Shown here: positions 1 through 8,599 of the stretch, piece after piece | How positions within the stretch are numbered: the first letter of the stretch is position 1 | How the letters are laid out: every line of letters starts with the position of its first letter | From: DATAOG01 sp963757395 | GTDB taxonomy: Bacteria; Pseudomonadota; Alphaproteobacteria; Geminicoccales; Geminicoccaceae | Reading direction: 5' to 3' | Length of the DNA: 64,000 nucleotides | Assembly: GCA_963757395.1 (NCBI GenBank) | Contig: CAVWRK010000003.1 | Location: forward strand, 372,001 to 436,000 | The notes under the pieces: generated by a model | What the model saw: the letters and a program-made list of their open reading frames with translations, nothing else | Told to the model about the DNA's origin: nothing | Databases searched by the model: none | Program-made: the position numbers and the translations under genes

Positions 1-3000
1 CTCGACCGCGAGGAACCAGGCGAGCGACCAGCCGGGCAGGCGGCCCTCCTGGAGCTCCTCGACCAGCCCCGCGCCGGTCTCGAAGAGCAGATCGCCCTCG
101 GGCAAGGTGAAGCCGATGACCGGCTCGTCGCCGAAATTGGCGACCAGGCTGAGACGGGCGCTACCGTCGAGGCGCCAGCCGGCGCTCAGCGCGGTCTCGC
201 TCCAGCTGGTCGCACCCAGGCCCGCGACCGGGCCCGCGCGCAGCCGCGGCAGGATCTGCTCCTGGCGGAGCTTCAGCAGGACCGCGACCCCATCCAACCA
301 CTCGCCGTGCTCGGCAAGCTCGAGCTGCGACCAGTCGAGCCGCGAGGCAGCCAGGGTCGCTTCCGCATTGGGGTCCGGAATCCGCGCCCGCGCCTTCTCG
401 TTCGCGAACTCGGGAAACTGCGCGAACTCGCGCCGCCGGCCCTCGCGCACCGCGTCCGCGAGCTGATCGTGGAAATCGCAGAAGAACAGGAAGGGCTCCT
501 TGGCGCCCCACTCCTCGCCCATGAACAGCATCGGCACCTGCGGCGCCAGCAGGAGCAGCGCCTGCATCACCTTGACACGAGCCGGCTCGGCAAGCGTGGT
601 CAGGCGCTCGCCGAAGGCCCGGTTGCCGATCTGGTCGTGGTTCTGCAGGAAGTTGACGAAGGCCGGCGGCGGCAGATCGCCGCTCGGCTCGCCGCGCGGC
701 ACGCCGCCCCGATGGGCCGATGGCTCGCCCTGGTACACGAAGCCGCGGTCGAGCGCCCGCACCAGCCGCTCGACCGGCCGCTCGGCGTAGTCGCTGTAGT
801 AGCCGGCGCCCTCGCCGGTGAGCAGCGTGTGGGCGACGTGGTGGAAGTCGTCGTTCCACTGGGCATCGTAGTGCAGCGGCTGGCCGGCCTCGTCCCGCTC
901 CAGATAGCGCGCCTGGTTGGCGTCGTTCTCGAGCACCAGATGGACGTAGCGCTCGCCGCCCGCGACCCGGCGCACGGTCTCGGCGAGCTCGGTCAGGATG
1001 TGCACCTCGCTCGGGTCCGAGATCGCGTGCACGGCGTCGAGCCTGAGGCCGTCGAAGCGGTACTCCTCGAGCCAGTAGAGCGCGTTGTCGATGACGAACT
1101 CGCGCACCGGCCGCTGGCTGTAATCGATCGCCGCCCCCCAGGGTGTGGGGACGTCCTCGGTGAAGAACTCCGGCGCCAGCAGCGGCAGGTAGTTCCCGTC
1201 CGGCCCGAAGTGGTTGTAGACGACGTCGAGGAACACCATCAGCCCCAGGCCATGCGCCTCGTCGATCAGGCGCTTGAGGTCGTCGGGGTCGCCATAGGCG
1301 CGGTCGGGGGCGAACGGCAGGACGCCGTCGTAGCCCCAGTTGCGCCGGCCGGCGAAATCCGCGATCGGCATCAGCTCGATCGCAGTGACCCCGAGCCCGG
1401 CCAGATGGGGGAGCTTCTGACGCACGCCCTCGAACGTGCCCTCCTCGCTGAAGGTGCCGATGTGCAGCTCGTAGAGGACGGTGTCCGGCCAGGGCCGGCC
1501 GGACCAGGCCGGGTTCTGCCAGAGATAGCGATGGGGGTCGACGACCAGGCTCGGGCCCTGGACGTCGCCCTCCTGGGCACGCGCGGCCGGGTCGGCGATC
1601 CTGAGGCCATTGTCCAGCTGATAGCGGTAGCGGCTGCCGGGCCCGGCCGCGGTCACGATCTCGAACCAGCCGCCCTCGAGGGCGGTCATGGCGAGCGGCG
1701 GGTCGCGCTCGTCCAGGACCAGTGCCAGGCTGTCCTGGCCGGGCGCCCAGAGCCGGAAGCGGACCATGCCGTCGGGCTGCAGCTCGGCGCCGAACCGCAG
1801 CTCGTGGTGGAAGTGGGGGGTCGCCGCCGTCGCCGCCGGCTGGCCGGATGCCGGCTCGAGCGCGAACAGGGCGAGCGAGCGGCCGGCGAGCTCGAACGGC
1901 CGGCCATCCAGACAAGGCTCGCCGGCGCCCGGCCGGCCCGGCGCCGCGGTGTCGACCAGGCAGCGCCAGTGACCCGCCGGCGTGACCACCGGCGGGTGGA
2001 AGGGAACCGTGTCGTGGTGGGCGTTCACCAGAAGCAACAGAAGGTCGTCATCCATCGACCGACCGTCCCAGGAGCGGTAGGCGCCGGCCATGCCGTTCAA
2101 CAGCAGGCCGACCGAACGACCTTGGCCGTCCTGCCAGTAGGCCTCGTCGGTCTCGTCGCCGTCGGGCGCGAGCCAGGTGATGTCCCTGAGACCGTCCGCG
2201 GAGCGCTCACCGTGCAGGAAACGCGCCCGCCGGAGCGCCGGATGCGCCTTGCGCACGGCGATCAGATCGCGGACGAAGGCGAGCAGTCGCTCCCCTTCCG
2301 GGCCGATCCCGCTCCAGTCGAACCAGCTGATCTCGCTGTCCTGGCAGTAGGCGTTGTTGTTGCCCTGCTGGCTGCGCCCGAACTCGTCGCCGCCGAGCAG
2401 CATCGGCGTGCCCTGGCACAACAGGAGCGTGGCCAGCAGATTGCGCTTCTGGCGCTCGCGCAGCGCCGTGATCTGTGGATCGTCGGTCGGCCCCTCGTGG
2501 CCGTGGTTCCAGCTGTAGTTGGCGTCGGTGCCGTCCCGGTTGCCCTCGAGATTGGCCTCGTTGTGCTTGTGGTCGTAGGAGACCAGGTCCTGCAGCGTGA
2601 AGCCGTCGTGGGCGGTGACCTTGTTGATGCTCGCCCACGGCCGCCGGCCGAGATGCTCGAAGACGTCGCTCGAGCCGGTGAGCCTGGCCGCGAGCTCCGG
2701 CAGCATGCCCTCGTCGCCCCGCCAGTAGCGGCGGACGCCATCGCGGAAGCGGTCGTTCCACTCGCCCCAGCCGGGCGGGTAGCTGCCGAGCCGGTAGCCG
2801 CCTGGGCCGATGTCCCAGGGCTCGGCGATCAGCTTGACGGTGCGCAGCACCTCGTCCTGGCGAATCGCGTCGAAGAACCCGCTGCCCGGGTCGAAACCAT
2901 GCGCCTCGCGCCCGAGCGTCGAGGCGAGATCGAACCGGAAGCCGTCGACGTGCATGTCCTCGACCCAGTGACGCAGCGAGTCCATGACCAGCTGCAGGAC

Positions 3001-3978
3001 CCGGGGGTGGCTCAGGTTGACCGTGTTGCCGCAGCCGGTCTCGTCGATGTGGTAGCGCTCGTCGCCCGGGATCAGACGGTAGTAGCTGGCGTTGTCGATG
3101 CCCCGGAAGCTGAGCGTCGGGCCGAGATGATCGCCCTCGGCGGTGTGGTTGTAGACGACGTCCAGGATCACCTCGATGCCGGCGTGGTGCAGGCGCTTGA
3201 CCATGGTCTTGAACTCGACGGTCGCGCCGTTGCTGGCGGCGTAGCGCGGCTCTGGGGCGAAGTAGCCGAGCGTGTTGTAGCCCCAGTAGTTCCTCAGCCC
3301 CTGCTCGACCAGCCGGCGGTCGTCGACGAAGGCGTGCACCGGCAAGAGTTCGATCGCGGTGATCCCGAGCTTGACCAGATAGTCGACCATCGGCTGCGCG
3401 CCGAGGCCGGCATAGGTGCCGCGCAGGCGGACCGGCAGGTCGGGATGGCGCTCGGTCAGACCGCGGACATGGGCCTCGTAGATCACCGTCTCGGGCCAGG
3501 GGACACGGGGCGGGCGATCGTCGCCCCAGGTGAACGCCTGGTCGACCACGCGGCATTTCGGCATCGCGCGGGCGTTGTCCCGGCGGTCGAACGACAGGTC
3601 GGCGCGCGGGCTGCCGATGCGATAGCCGAAATGAGCGTCGGTCCAGCTGAGCGGGCCGTGCAGGACCCGGGCATAAGGGTCGAGCAGCAGCTTGTGGGGG
3701 TTGAAGCGATGGCCGCGGCGCGGCTCGTAGGGGCCGTGCACCCGGTAGCCATACAACTGGCCGGGTCCGACCTCGGGCAGATGGCCGTGCCAGACCTCGT
3801 CGGTGTACTCGGGCAGCTCGATCCGCTCGAGCTCGCGCCGGCCGCTGCTGTCGAACAGGCAGAGCTCGACCTTGGTCGCGTTGATCGAGAACAGGGCGAA
3901 GTTGACGCCGGCGCCGTCCCAGGTCGCTCCGAGCGGATAGGGCTTGCCAGGCCAGACGGAGCTGCGGGCTCTGGCCAT
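1..3978 (-). CDS. GlgX-TreZ fusion: glycogen debranching enzyme joined to malto-oligosyltrehalose trehalohydrolase (3' end outside window)
   Basis: One uninterrupted frame of at least 1326 codons. Residues about 1-700 are a GlgX-type GH13 isoamylase: an N-terminal CBM48-like region (YGYRVHGPYEPRRGHRFNP), the strand-3 motif ILDVVYNHTAEGD, nucleophile region VDGFRFDLAS, and NKVTAHDGFTLQDLVSY. GlgX then ends normally (RSLALFALEP) near base 1870. The same frame continues into a TreZ domain: FRLWAPGQDSLALVLD, VLYELHIGTFSEEGTF, the nucleophile region FDGLRLDAVHAI, LVLENDANQ, and FLQNHDQIGNRAFGERL. I read the junction codon by codon and found no stop. GlgX trims branches from glycogen and TreZ releases trehalose from maltooligosyl-trehalose, so the fusion would couple consecutive steps of the TreY/TreZ route in the cytoplasm; TreY is not in view. 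ATG at 3978 begins with MARARSSVWPGKPYPLG, a normal GlgX start. Confidence 0.88.
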   Translation of the reverse strand, partial: MARARSSVWPGKPYPLGATWDGAGVNFALFSINATKVELCLFDSSGRRELERIELPEYTDEVWHGHLPEVGPGQLYGYRVHGPYEPRRGHRFNPHKLLLDPYARVLHGPLSWTDAHFGYRIGSPRADLSFDRRDNARAMPKCRVVDQAFTWGDDRPPRVPWPETVIYEAHVRGLTERHPDLPVRLRGTYAGLGAQPMVDYLVKLGITAIELLPVHAFVDDRRLVEQGLRNYWGYNTLGYFAPEPRYAASNGATVEFKTMVKRLHHAGIEVILDVVYNHTAEGDHLGPTLSFRGIDNASYYRLIPGDERYHIDETGCGNTVNLSHPRVLQLVMDSLRHWVEDMHVDGFRFDLASTLGREAHGFDPGSGFFDAIRQDEVLRTVKLIAEPWDIGPGGYRLGSYPPGWGEWNDRFRDGVRRYWRGDEGMLPELAARLTGSSDVFEHLGRRPWASINKVTAHDGFTLQDLVSYDHKHNEANLEGNRDGTDANYSWNHGHEGPTDDPQITALRERQKRNLLATLLLCQGTPMLLGGDEFGRSQQGNNNAYCQDSEISWFDWSGIGPEGERLLAFVRDLIAVRKAHPALRRARFLHGERSADGLRDITWLAPDGDETDEAYWQDGQGRSVGLLLNGMAGAYRSWDGRSMDDDLLLLLVNAHHDTVPFHPPVVTPAGHWRCLVDTAAPGRPGAGEPCLDGRPFELAGRSLALFALEPASGQPAATAATPHFHHELRFGAELQPDGMVRFRLWAPGQDSLALVLDERDPPLAMTALEGGWFEIVTAAGPGSRYRYQLDNGLRIADPAARAQEGDVQGPSLVVDPHRYLWQNPAWSGRPWPDTVLYELHIGTFSEEGTFEGVRQKLPHLAGLGVTAIELMPIADFAGRRNWGYDGVLPFAPDRAYGDPDDLKRLIDEAHGLGLMVFLDVVYNHFGPDGNYLPLLAPEFFTEDVPTPWGAAIDYSQRPVREFVIDNALYWLEEYRFDGLRLDAVHAISDPSEVHILTELAETVRRVAGGERYVHLVLENDANQARYLERDEAGQPLHYDAQWNDDFHHVAHTLLTGEGAGYYSDYAERPVERLVRALDRGFVYQGEPSAHRGGVPRGEPSGDLPPPAFVNFLQNHDQIGNRAFGERLTTLAEPARVKVMQALLLLAPQVPMLFMGEEWGAKEPFLFFCDFHDQLADAVREGRRREFAQFPEFANEKARARIPDPNAEATLAASRLDWSQLELAEHGEWLDGVAVLLKLRQEQILPRLRAGPVAGLGATSWSETALSAGWRLDGSARLSLVANFGDEPVIGFTLPEGDLLFETGAGLVEELQEGRLPGWSLAWFLAVE

Positions 3979-4210
3979 GCTCAATCAGCCCGGGCGAGGG
4001 CGCCAGGGACCGCTCGCCGATGGCAGGGGTGGTGCGGGATCGCGCAAACCCTCCGGTTGACCGAGGCCGCTCCAGAATCGCGCTAGGAGCGACCGGCGGC
4101 GGTCAGCAGACCGCGGTCATAGCCATCCTCGACACGAAGATCAATGCTGGGCGCGTTCCGGCTGATCGGGCACGAACACCTGTGCCGGCGTGCCAGCTGC
4201 GGCGGCGGCG

Positions 4211-4663
4211 CTACTTGGTCGCGCTCTTGGGCGCCTTGGTCCGCGGACCGGGGGTCGCCTTGCGCGGCCGTCCCAGGCCGATCCGCTTCGCGATCTCCGC
4301 CCGCTCCTGGACGTAGCTCGGCGCCGCCATCGGATAGTCGCGCTTGAGACCGAACAGCTCCCGGTAGTCCGCGGGCGTCAGCTGGTGAGCGACCGAGAGA
4401 TGCCGCTTCAGCACCTTGTGCTTCCCACCGCAGACCAGGCAGGTGATCTGATCCCGGCTGACCGAGCGGCGGATCGCGACCGCGGGCTCTGGCTTGGCTG
4501 CGGCGGCCTCCGGCTCCTCGGCCGTCAGCGCGCCCAGATGCTCGGCCACCGAGCTGATCACGCTCGACACTTCCGCGACCGACACCAGGTTGTTGGAGAC
4601 GTAGGCCGAGACGATCTCCGCCGTCAGCTCGGCGATCTTCGAATGATCTGGGCCCTCTTGCAC
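4211..4663 (-). CDS. MucR/Ros-family zinc-finger transcriptional regulator
   Basis: 150 residues. The N-terminal half (IAELTAEIVSAYVSNN) is the alpha-helical oligomerisation region of MucR proteins. The central zinc finger reads CLVCGGKHKVLKRHLSVAH with the two Cys and two His ligands, followed by LTPADYRELFGL and a basic Lys/Pro/Thr-rich tail. Members bind AT-rich promoters and act as global regulators of exopolysaccharide, motility and cell-cycle genes in alphaproteobacteria; regulation of the nearby polysaccharide locus is possible but only inferred. An ATG lies 21 bases upstream, but the GTG at 4663 has a good Shine-Dalgarno (GGGAGG, about 9 bases away) and gives the usual family N terminus, so I chose it. 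Confidence 0.88.
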   Translation of the reverse strand: MQEGPDHSKIAELTAEIVSAYVSNNLVSVAEVSSVISSVAEHLGALTAEEPEAAAAKPEPAVAIRRSVSRDQITCLVCGGKHKVLKRHLSVAHQLTPADYRELFGLKRDYPMAAPSYVQERAEIAKRIGLGRPRKATPGPRTKAPKSATK

Positions 4664-4960
4664 CTTGTTAGCCTCCCTAAGCACAAGCGATCCTCATTAA
4701 CAGATTTCGACAGAAGTGCAACTAATCCGCGCCGGCCGCCGAATAGCGGCGGCGGGTCGATCAGCAGCGCAACAGAGCTGGCACGACTCGGCCAGTCGAA
4801 GCCGTCATCCCGTGCCCGGGCCGGCGGGTCGGCGCGGCGCCGGCGGGGGGACGGGAGCGCGCCGGACTTACCCCGAATTAATCAGCGGCGCCCACAGTCG
4901 GGTCCGGTCACCGGGCGATCGCGCCCTGGGAGCCCAAGCATTGCACGTGAGTCCGGGCCG

Positions 4961-6388
4961 TTGAGGCAGGCGCAGAACGGTGCTCGACGGGCCGCGCCGC
5001 GGCCGCGGCGGCGGCGCGCGAAGCCGGTGGTCGGCGGCAGCTCGCCCGATCTCGGCGTCGCGGTGCTCGACTGGCTGCCGAACCCGATCCTGGTCAAGGA
5101 CGCCGAGCTGCGCTTCGAGCTGGTCAACGAGGCGCTGCGCCACCTCCTGGGGGTCGAGCCCGGGCGGATGATCGGCGCCCGCGACAGCGATTTCGTGCCC
5201 GCCGAGCAGGCCGAGCATTTCAATGCCCGCGATCGGCTGGTGCTCGCGACCGGCGCGGTCGACGAGTGCCAGGAGACCCTGACCGCCGCCGACGGCACCG
5301 AGCACACGATCATCACCCGCAAGACCCGCCTGGTGACGGCCGATGGCAAGCCGCATCTGGTCGGCGTGATCACGGACATCTCCGAGCGCATTCGTTACGA
5401 GGCCCAGCTCGAAACCCAGAGCCGGGAGCTCACCCGCCTGCTCGACGAGGTCACGCGCGCGCGGGCGCGCGCCGAGGCGGCGCTGGCCGAGGCCCGCCGG
5501 CAGCATCGCCTGCTCGACAGCGCGGCCGGCGTGATCGGCGACGCCTTCGCGCTCTTCGACCATGCCGAGACGCTGGTCTTCGCCAACCAGCCCTATTGCC
5601 GCCTGCACGAGGGCGGCCTCGACGAGCTGATCGGCTGCCGGTTCGATGCGCTGGCGGCGCGGCTCGGCGGCGTCGTTCGCAGCGGCGCCAGGGCGAGGCC
5701 GGTGCCGTGGCGCACGATCTACCGGCGGCCGCTCGCCAAGCCGCTGGAGATCGAGCTGTCGGGCGGGCGCTGGCTGCTCGCCCGCGCGCGCCGGACCGCC
5801 GACCACTTCGTCGTGATCAGCTTCACCGACGTCAGCGAACTCAAGCGCAAGGAGCACGCCCTCAACGACCTCGCCGCGCGCGATCCGCTGCTCGGCTGCG
5901 CCAATCGGCGCGCCTTCTTCGACTACGCCCAGCAGACGATGCGCAGCGCTGCGGCGGGCGCACGACCGGTGTCGGTGCTCCTCGCCGACCTCGACCACTT
6001 CAAGAAAATCAACGACAATTGGGGCCATTCGGTCGGTGACCTCGCCCTCCAGGCCTTCACCGACGCCTGCCAGGCTCACTTGCGCGACCATGACCTGTTT
6101 GCCCGGATCGGCGGCGAGGAGTTCGCGATCCTGCTGCCTGGCCTGGGCACGGCTGCCGCGATCGCCGTGGCCGAGCGGCTGCGAGCGCGGACCGCCACCC
6201 TGCGGGTGCCGATCGCGACCGGGACCATCGGTCTCCGGGTCAGCATCGGCGTCGCCGAGTGGCAGCCGAGGAGGGGCTCGATCGAGGACCTGCTGCGCGC
6301 CGCCGACCAGGCGCTCTATGCCGCCAAGTCCGGCGGGCGCGACCGCGTGGCCGGCCACGACATCGATGCGAGCGCCTCAGTTCGGTGA
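4961..6388 (+). CDS. PAS-PAS-GGEEF diguanylate cyclase
   Basis: A cytoplasmic c-di-GMP synthase of about 475 residues. A first PAS domain begins at LDWLPNPILVKDAELRFELV and ends with GVITDISERIRYE. A coiled linker (LLDEVTRARARAEAALAEA) leads to a second PAS-like domain (FALFDHAETLVFANQPYC ... VVISFTDVSELKRKE). The GGDEF domain then follows, with ARDPLLGCANRRAFF, DLDHFKKINDNWGH and the active-site GGEEF. An RxxD inhibitory site (RDHD) sits five residues before GGEEF, so product inhibition is expected. No transmembrane segment is visible. The frame is open far upstream across the mucR region, but coding-like sequence starts near 4961; TTG 4961 and GTG 5027 are the candidate starts. The last 12 bases overlap the oppositely oriented apaG. 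Confidence 0.82.
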   Translation: MRQAQNGARRAAPRPRRRRAKPVVGGSSPDLGVAVLDWLPNPILVKDAELRFELVNEALRHLLGVEPGRMIGARDSDFVPAEQAEHFNARDRLVLATGAVDECQETLTAADGTEHTIITRKTRLVTADGKPHLVGVITDISERIRYEAQLETQSRELTRLLDEVTRARARAEAALAEARRQHRLLDSAAGVIGDAFALFDHAETLVFANQPYCRLHEGGLDELIGCRFDALAARLGGVVRSGARARPVPWRTIYRRPLAKPLEIELSGGRWLLARARRTADHFVVISFTDVSELKRKEHALNDLAARDPLLGCANRRAFFDYAQQTMRSAAAGARPVSVLLADLDHFKKINDNWGHSVGDLALQAFTDACQAHLRDHDLFARIGGEEFAILLPGLGTAAAIAVAERLRARTATLRVPIATGTIGLRVSIGVAEWQPRRGSIEDLLRAADQALYAAKSGGRDRVAGHDIDASASVR

Positions 6389-6769
6389 GGTCAGGGTCCC
6401 GGGCACGTCGAGCGAGAAGGCCGGGATCGCCACCTCGAAATGCTCGCCGCCGGTGGTCACCATCTCGTAGCTGCCGACCATGATGCCGCTCGGGGTCGCG
6501 AGCGGGGTGCCGCTGGTGTACTCGAAGTGCTCGCCCGGCTGCAGCACCGGCTGCTGCCCGACCACGCCGGCGCCGCGCACCTCCATGGTCCGACCGAGCG
6601 CGTCGGTGATCCGCCAGTGGCGGCTGACCAGCTGCACCACCTCGCGGCCCTGGTTGTCGATCTGGATGCGGTAGCCGAACACGAACCGGCTCTGCTCGGG
6701 CGCCGACTGGTCGTCGAGATAGAACGGCTCGACCGAGATCTGAATCGAGCGGGTGCGTTCCTGGTACAT
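6377..6769 (-). CDS. apaG: ApaG family protein (Co2+/Mg2+ efflux-associated)
   Basis: 130 residues, the full family length (about 125-130). Recognisable motifs: IQISVEPFYLDDQSAPEQ, FVFGYRIQIDNQGREVVQL, SRHWRITDALGRTMEVRG, GVVGQQPVLQPGEHFEYTSG and MVGSYEMV near the C terminus. The protein is a small fibronectin-III-like beta sandwich; its biochemical role is not settled, although mutants in enterobacteria affect metal resistance and Ap4A levels. It stands alone on the minus strand, tail-to-tail with the diguanylate cyclase (12-base overlap). ATG at 6769 is the natural start. Confidence 0.93.
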   Translation of the reverse strand: MYQERTRSIQISVEPFYLDDQSAPEQSRFVFGYRIQIDNQGREVVQLVSRHWRITDALGRTMEVRGAGVVGQQPVLQPGEHFEYTSGTPLATPSGIMVGSYEMVTTGGEHFEVAIPAFSLDVPGTLTSPN

Positions 6770-6873
6770 GGCCTGCGATCGGTGCTCTTGAGCCTGCCGG
6801 CCAGCTGCCGACGGCGCGTTCGGGGACTACTATGACCGCGCCCGGGAAGCCTGTCCAGCGCCCGCCGCGGCGC

Positions 6874-8514
6874 TCAAGCCGAAGCGGGCGGGCCGCTCAG
6901 GCGCTCGCGCTCGCGCAGATCGCGGCGCCGGACCTTGCCGGTCGCGGTCAGCGGCAGCTCGCCCAGGAACGCGATCTGGCGCGGGTATTCGTGGGCCGCG
7001 AGACGTTCGCGCACGAAGGCCTGGATCGAGCGCTCGAGCTCCGGGCCGGGAACCTCACCCGGCTTGGGCACGACGAACGCCTTGACCACCTCGCCCCGGA
7101 TCGGATCGGAGATGCCGATCACGGCGCAGAGCGCCACCGCCGGATGCTTTGCCAGGCAGTCCTCAACCTCCGACGGCCCGATCCGGTAGCCGGCGCTGCT
7201 GATCAGATCGTCCTCGCGGCCGAGATAGGTGAGATAGCCCGCCTCGTCCTGGCGCCCGAGGTCGCCGGTCAAGAGCCAGTCGCCCCGGAACTTGGCCGCG
7301 GTTGCCACGGGGTTGTTCCAATAGCCGAGGAACATGACCGGGTCCGGCCGGCGGATCGCGATCACGCCGCTCACCCCCGGCGCCACCGGCTGACCGTCCC
7401 GGTCGAGCACGGCGACCTCGTGGCCCGGGATCGGCTTGCCCATGCTGCCGGACCTGAGCTCCAGGATGCGGGCATTGTTGCCGACCACGAGATTGGCCTC
7501 GGTCTGGCCGTAGAACTCGTTGACGGTCAACCCGAAAGCGCTCCGACCCCACTCGATCACGTCATCGCCGAGCTTCTCGCCACCGGAGGCGAGCGAGCGC
7601 AGCCGGGCGCCCATGGCGAGCGGCGCCACGCCCGCCTGGCGCAGCAGCCGGAGCGCGGTCGGCGGCAGAAAGACGTTTTTGACCTCGTGGCGCGCCATGA
7701 GCCGGACCGTGGCCTCGGGGTCGAACTTGCCGCCCGGCCCCGCGACCACCGGCAGGCCAAAGTGGAGACAAGGCATCAGCACGTCCATCAGACCGCCGAT
7801 CCAGGCCCAGTCCGCGGGCGTCCAGAAGCGATCGCCGGGCTGGGGGAAAAAATCGTGCGGCAGCTGCACCCCCGGCAGATGGCCGAGCAGGACCCGATGC
7901 GCGTGCAAAGCACCCTTCGGCGGCCCGGTGGTCCCCGAGGTGTAGATCAGGAGCGCCGGATCGTCGGCATTGGTCAGGGCGTTGGTGAAGCGGTCAGCGG
8001 CGCGCTCGAGGGCGGCCTCGAGGTCGACCGCGCCCGGCCCGCCGCCATCGGTCGCGAAGACCTGCTCGAGCGCCGGCAGGTCGGCGCGCAGATCCAGGAG
8101 CTTGCCGGCGCCGGCGGGGTCGGTGATCACCGCCTTGGCACCGCTGTCGGCCAGCCGGAAGCTCAGCGCCTCGGGCCCGAACAGGCTGAACAGCGGCATC
8201 GCGACCCCACCCAGCTTGTAGACCGCGAGATGCGCGAGCAGCGTCTCCAGCCGCTGGCCGAGCAGGATGCCGACCCGGTCGCCCCGCCCGATGCCGGCGG
8301 CGGCGAGCACGTTCGCGAGCCGGTTGGCGCCCCGCTGCAGGTCGCGAAAACCGTGCCGGCGGACCTCGCCTCCGGTCTGCTCCTCGATCAGAGCGACCCG
8401 GTTGTCCGGCCCGGCGTGGCGGTCGCAGACCGCGCCTGCGATGTTGAACGCCTCGGGGATCTGCCAGCGAAAGCCGCTTGCGGCTTCAGCAAAACTGTCC
8501 GTCGGCGCCAGCAC
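6874..8514 (-). CDS. AMP-dependent acyl-CoA synthetase (acetyl/medium-chain type)
   Basis: About 546 residues of the ANL adenylating family. Phosphate-binding loop LLIYTSGTTGPPKGAL; WTPADWAWIGGLMD; FYGQTEANLVVGNN; LLTGDLGRQDEAGYLTYLGR with the catalytic Asp; hinge and C-terminal lid EDDLISSAGYRIGPSEVE; and the acylation Lys region LPLTATGKVRRRDLRE. The pattern resembles AcsA/medium-chain acyl-CoA ligases used in fatty acid or short-acid activation. The substrate cannot be told from sequence. GTG at 8514 has a G6 Shine-Dalgarno 8 bases upstream, whereas GTG 8520 would be too close. It follows the GGDEF-EAL gene on the same strand with an 85-base gap, with no obvious functional link. Confidence 0.88.
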   Translation of the reverse strand: MLAPTDSFAEAASGFRWQIPEAFNIAGAVCDRHAGPDNRVALIEEQTGGEVRRHGFRDLQRGANRLANVLAAAGIGRGDRVGILLGQRLETLLAHLAVYKLGGVAMPLFSLFGPEALSFRLADSGAKAVITDPAGAGKLLDLRADLPALEQVFATDGGGPGAVDLEAALERAADRFTNALTNADDPALLIYTSGTTGPPKGALHAHRVLLGHLPGVQLPHDFFPQPGDRFWTPADWAWIGGLMDVLMPCLHFGLPVVAGPGGKFDPEATVRLMARHEVKNVFLPPTALRLLRQAGVAPLAMGARLRSLASGGEKLGDDVIEWGRSAFGLTVNEFYGQTEANLVVGNNARILELRSGSMGKPIPGHEVAVLDRDGQPVAPGVSGVIAIRRPDPVMFLGYWNNPVATAAKFRGDWLLTGDLGRQDEAGYLTYLGREDDLISSAGYRIGPSEVEDCLAKHPAVALCAVIGISDPIRGEVVKAFVVPKPGEVPGPELERSIQAFVRERLAAHEYPRQIAFLGELPLTATGKVRRRDLRERERLSGPPASA

Positions 8515-8599
8515 GGCCACAACCCCCCGAAGGCATCCTGGTCCGTCCGAATATCGGTCGCAGCCGTCTGACGCAATGCCGCGCGCGGCCGAGCCTCGC

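Noticed and set aside
307..4086. A 1259-codon open frame on the plus strand
   Set aside because: It is antisense to the GlgX-TreZ coding frame; its translation is Val/Ala/Arg-rich, typical of the mirror frame of a G+C-rich gene, and matches no family.
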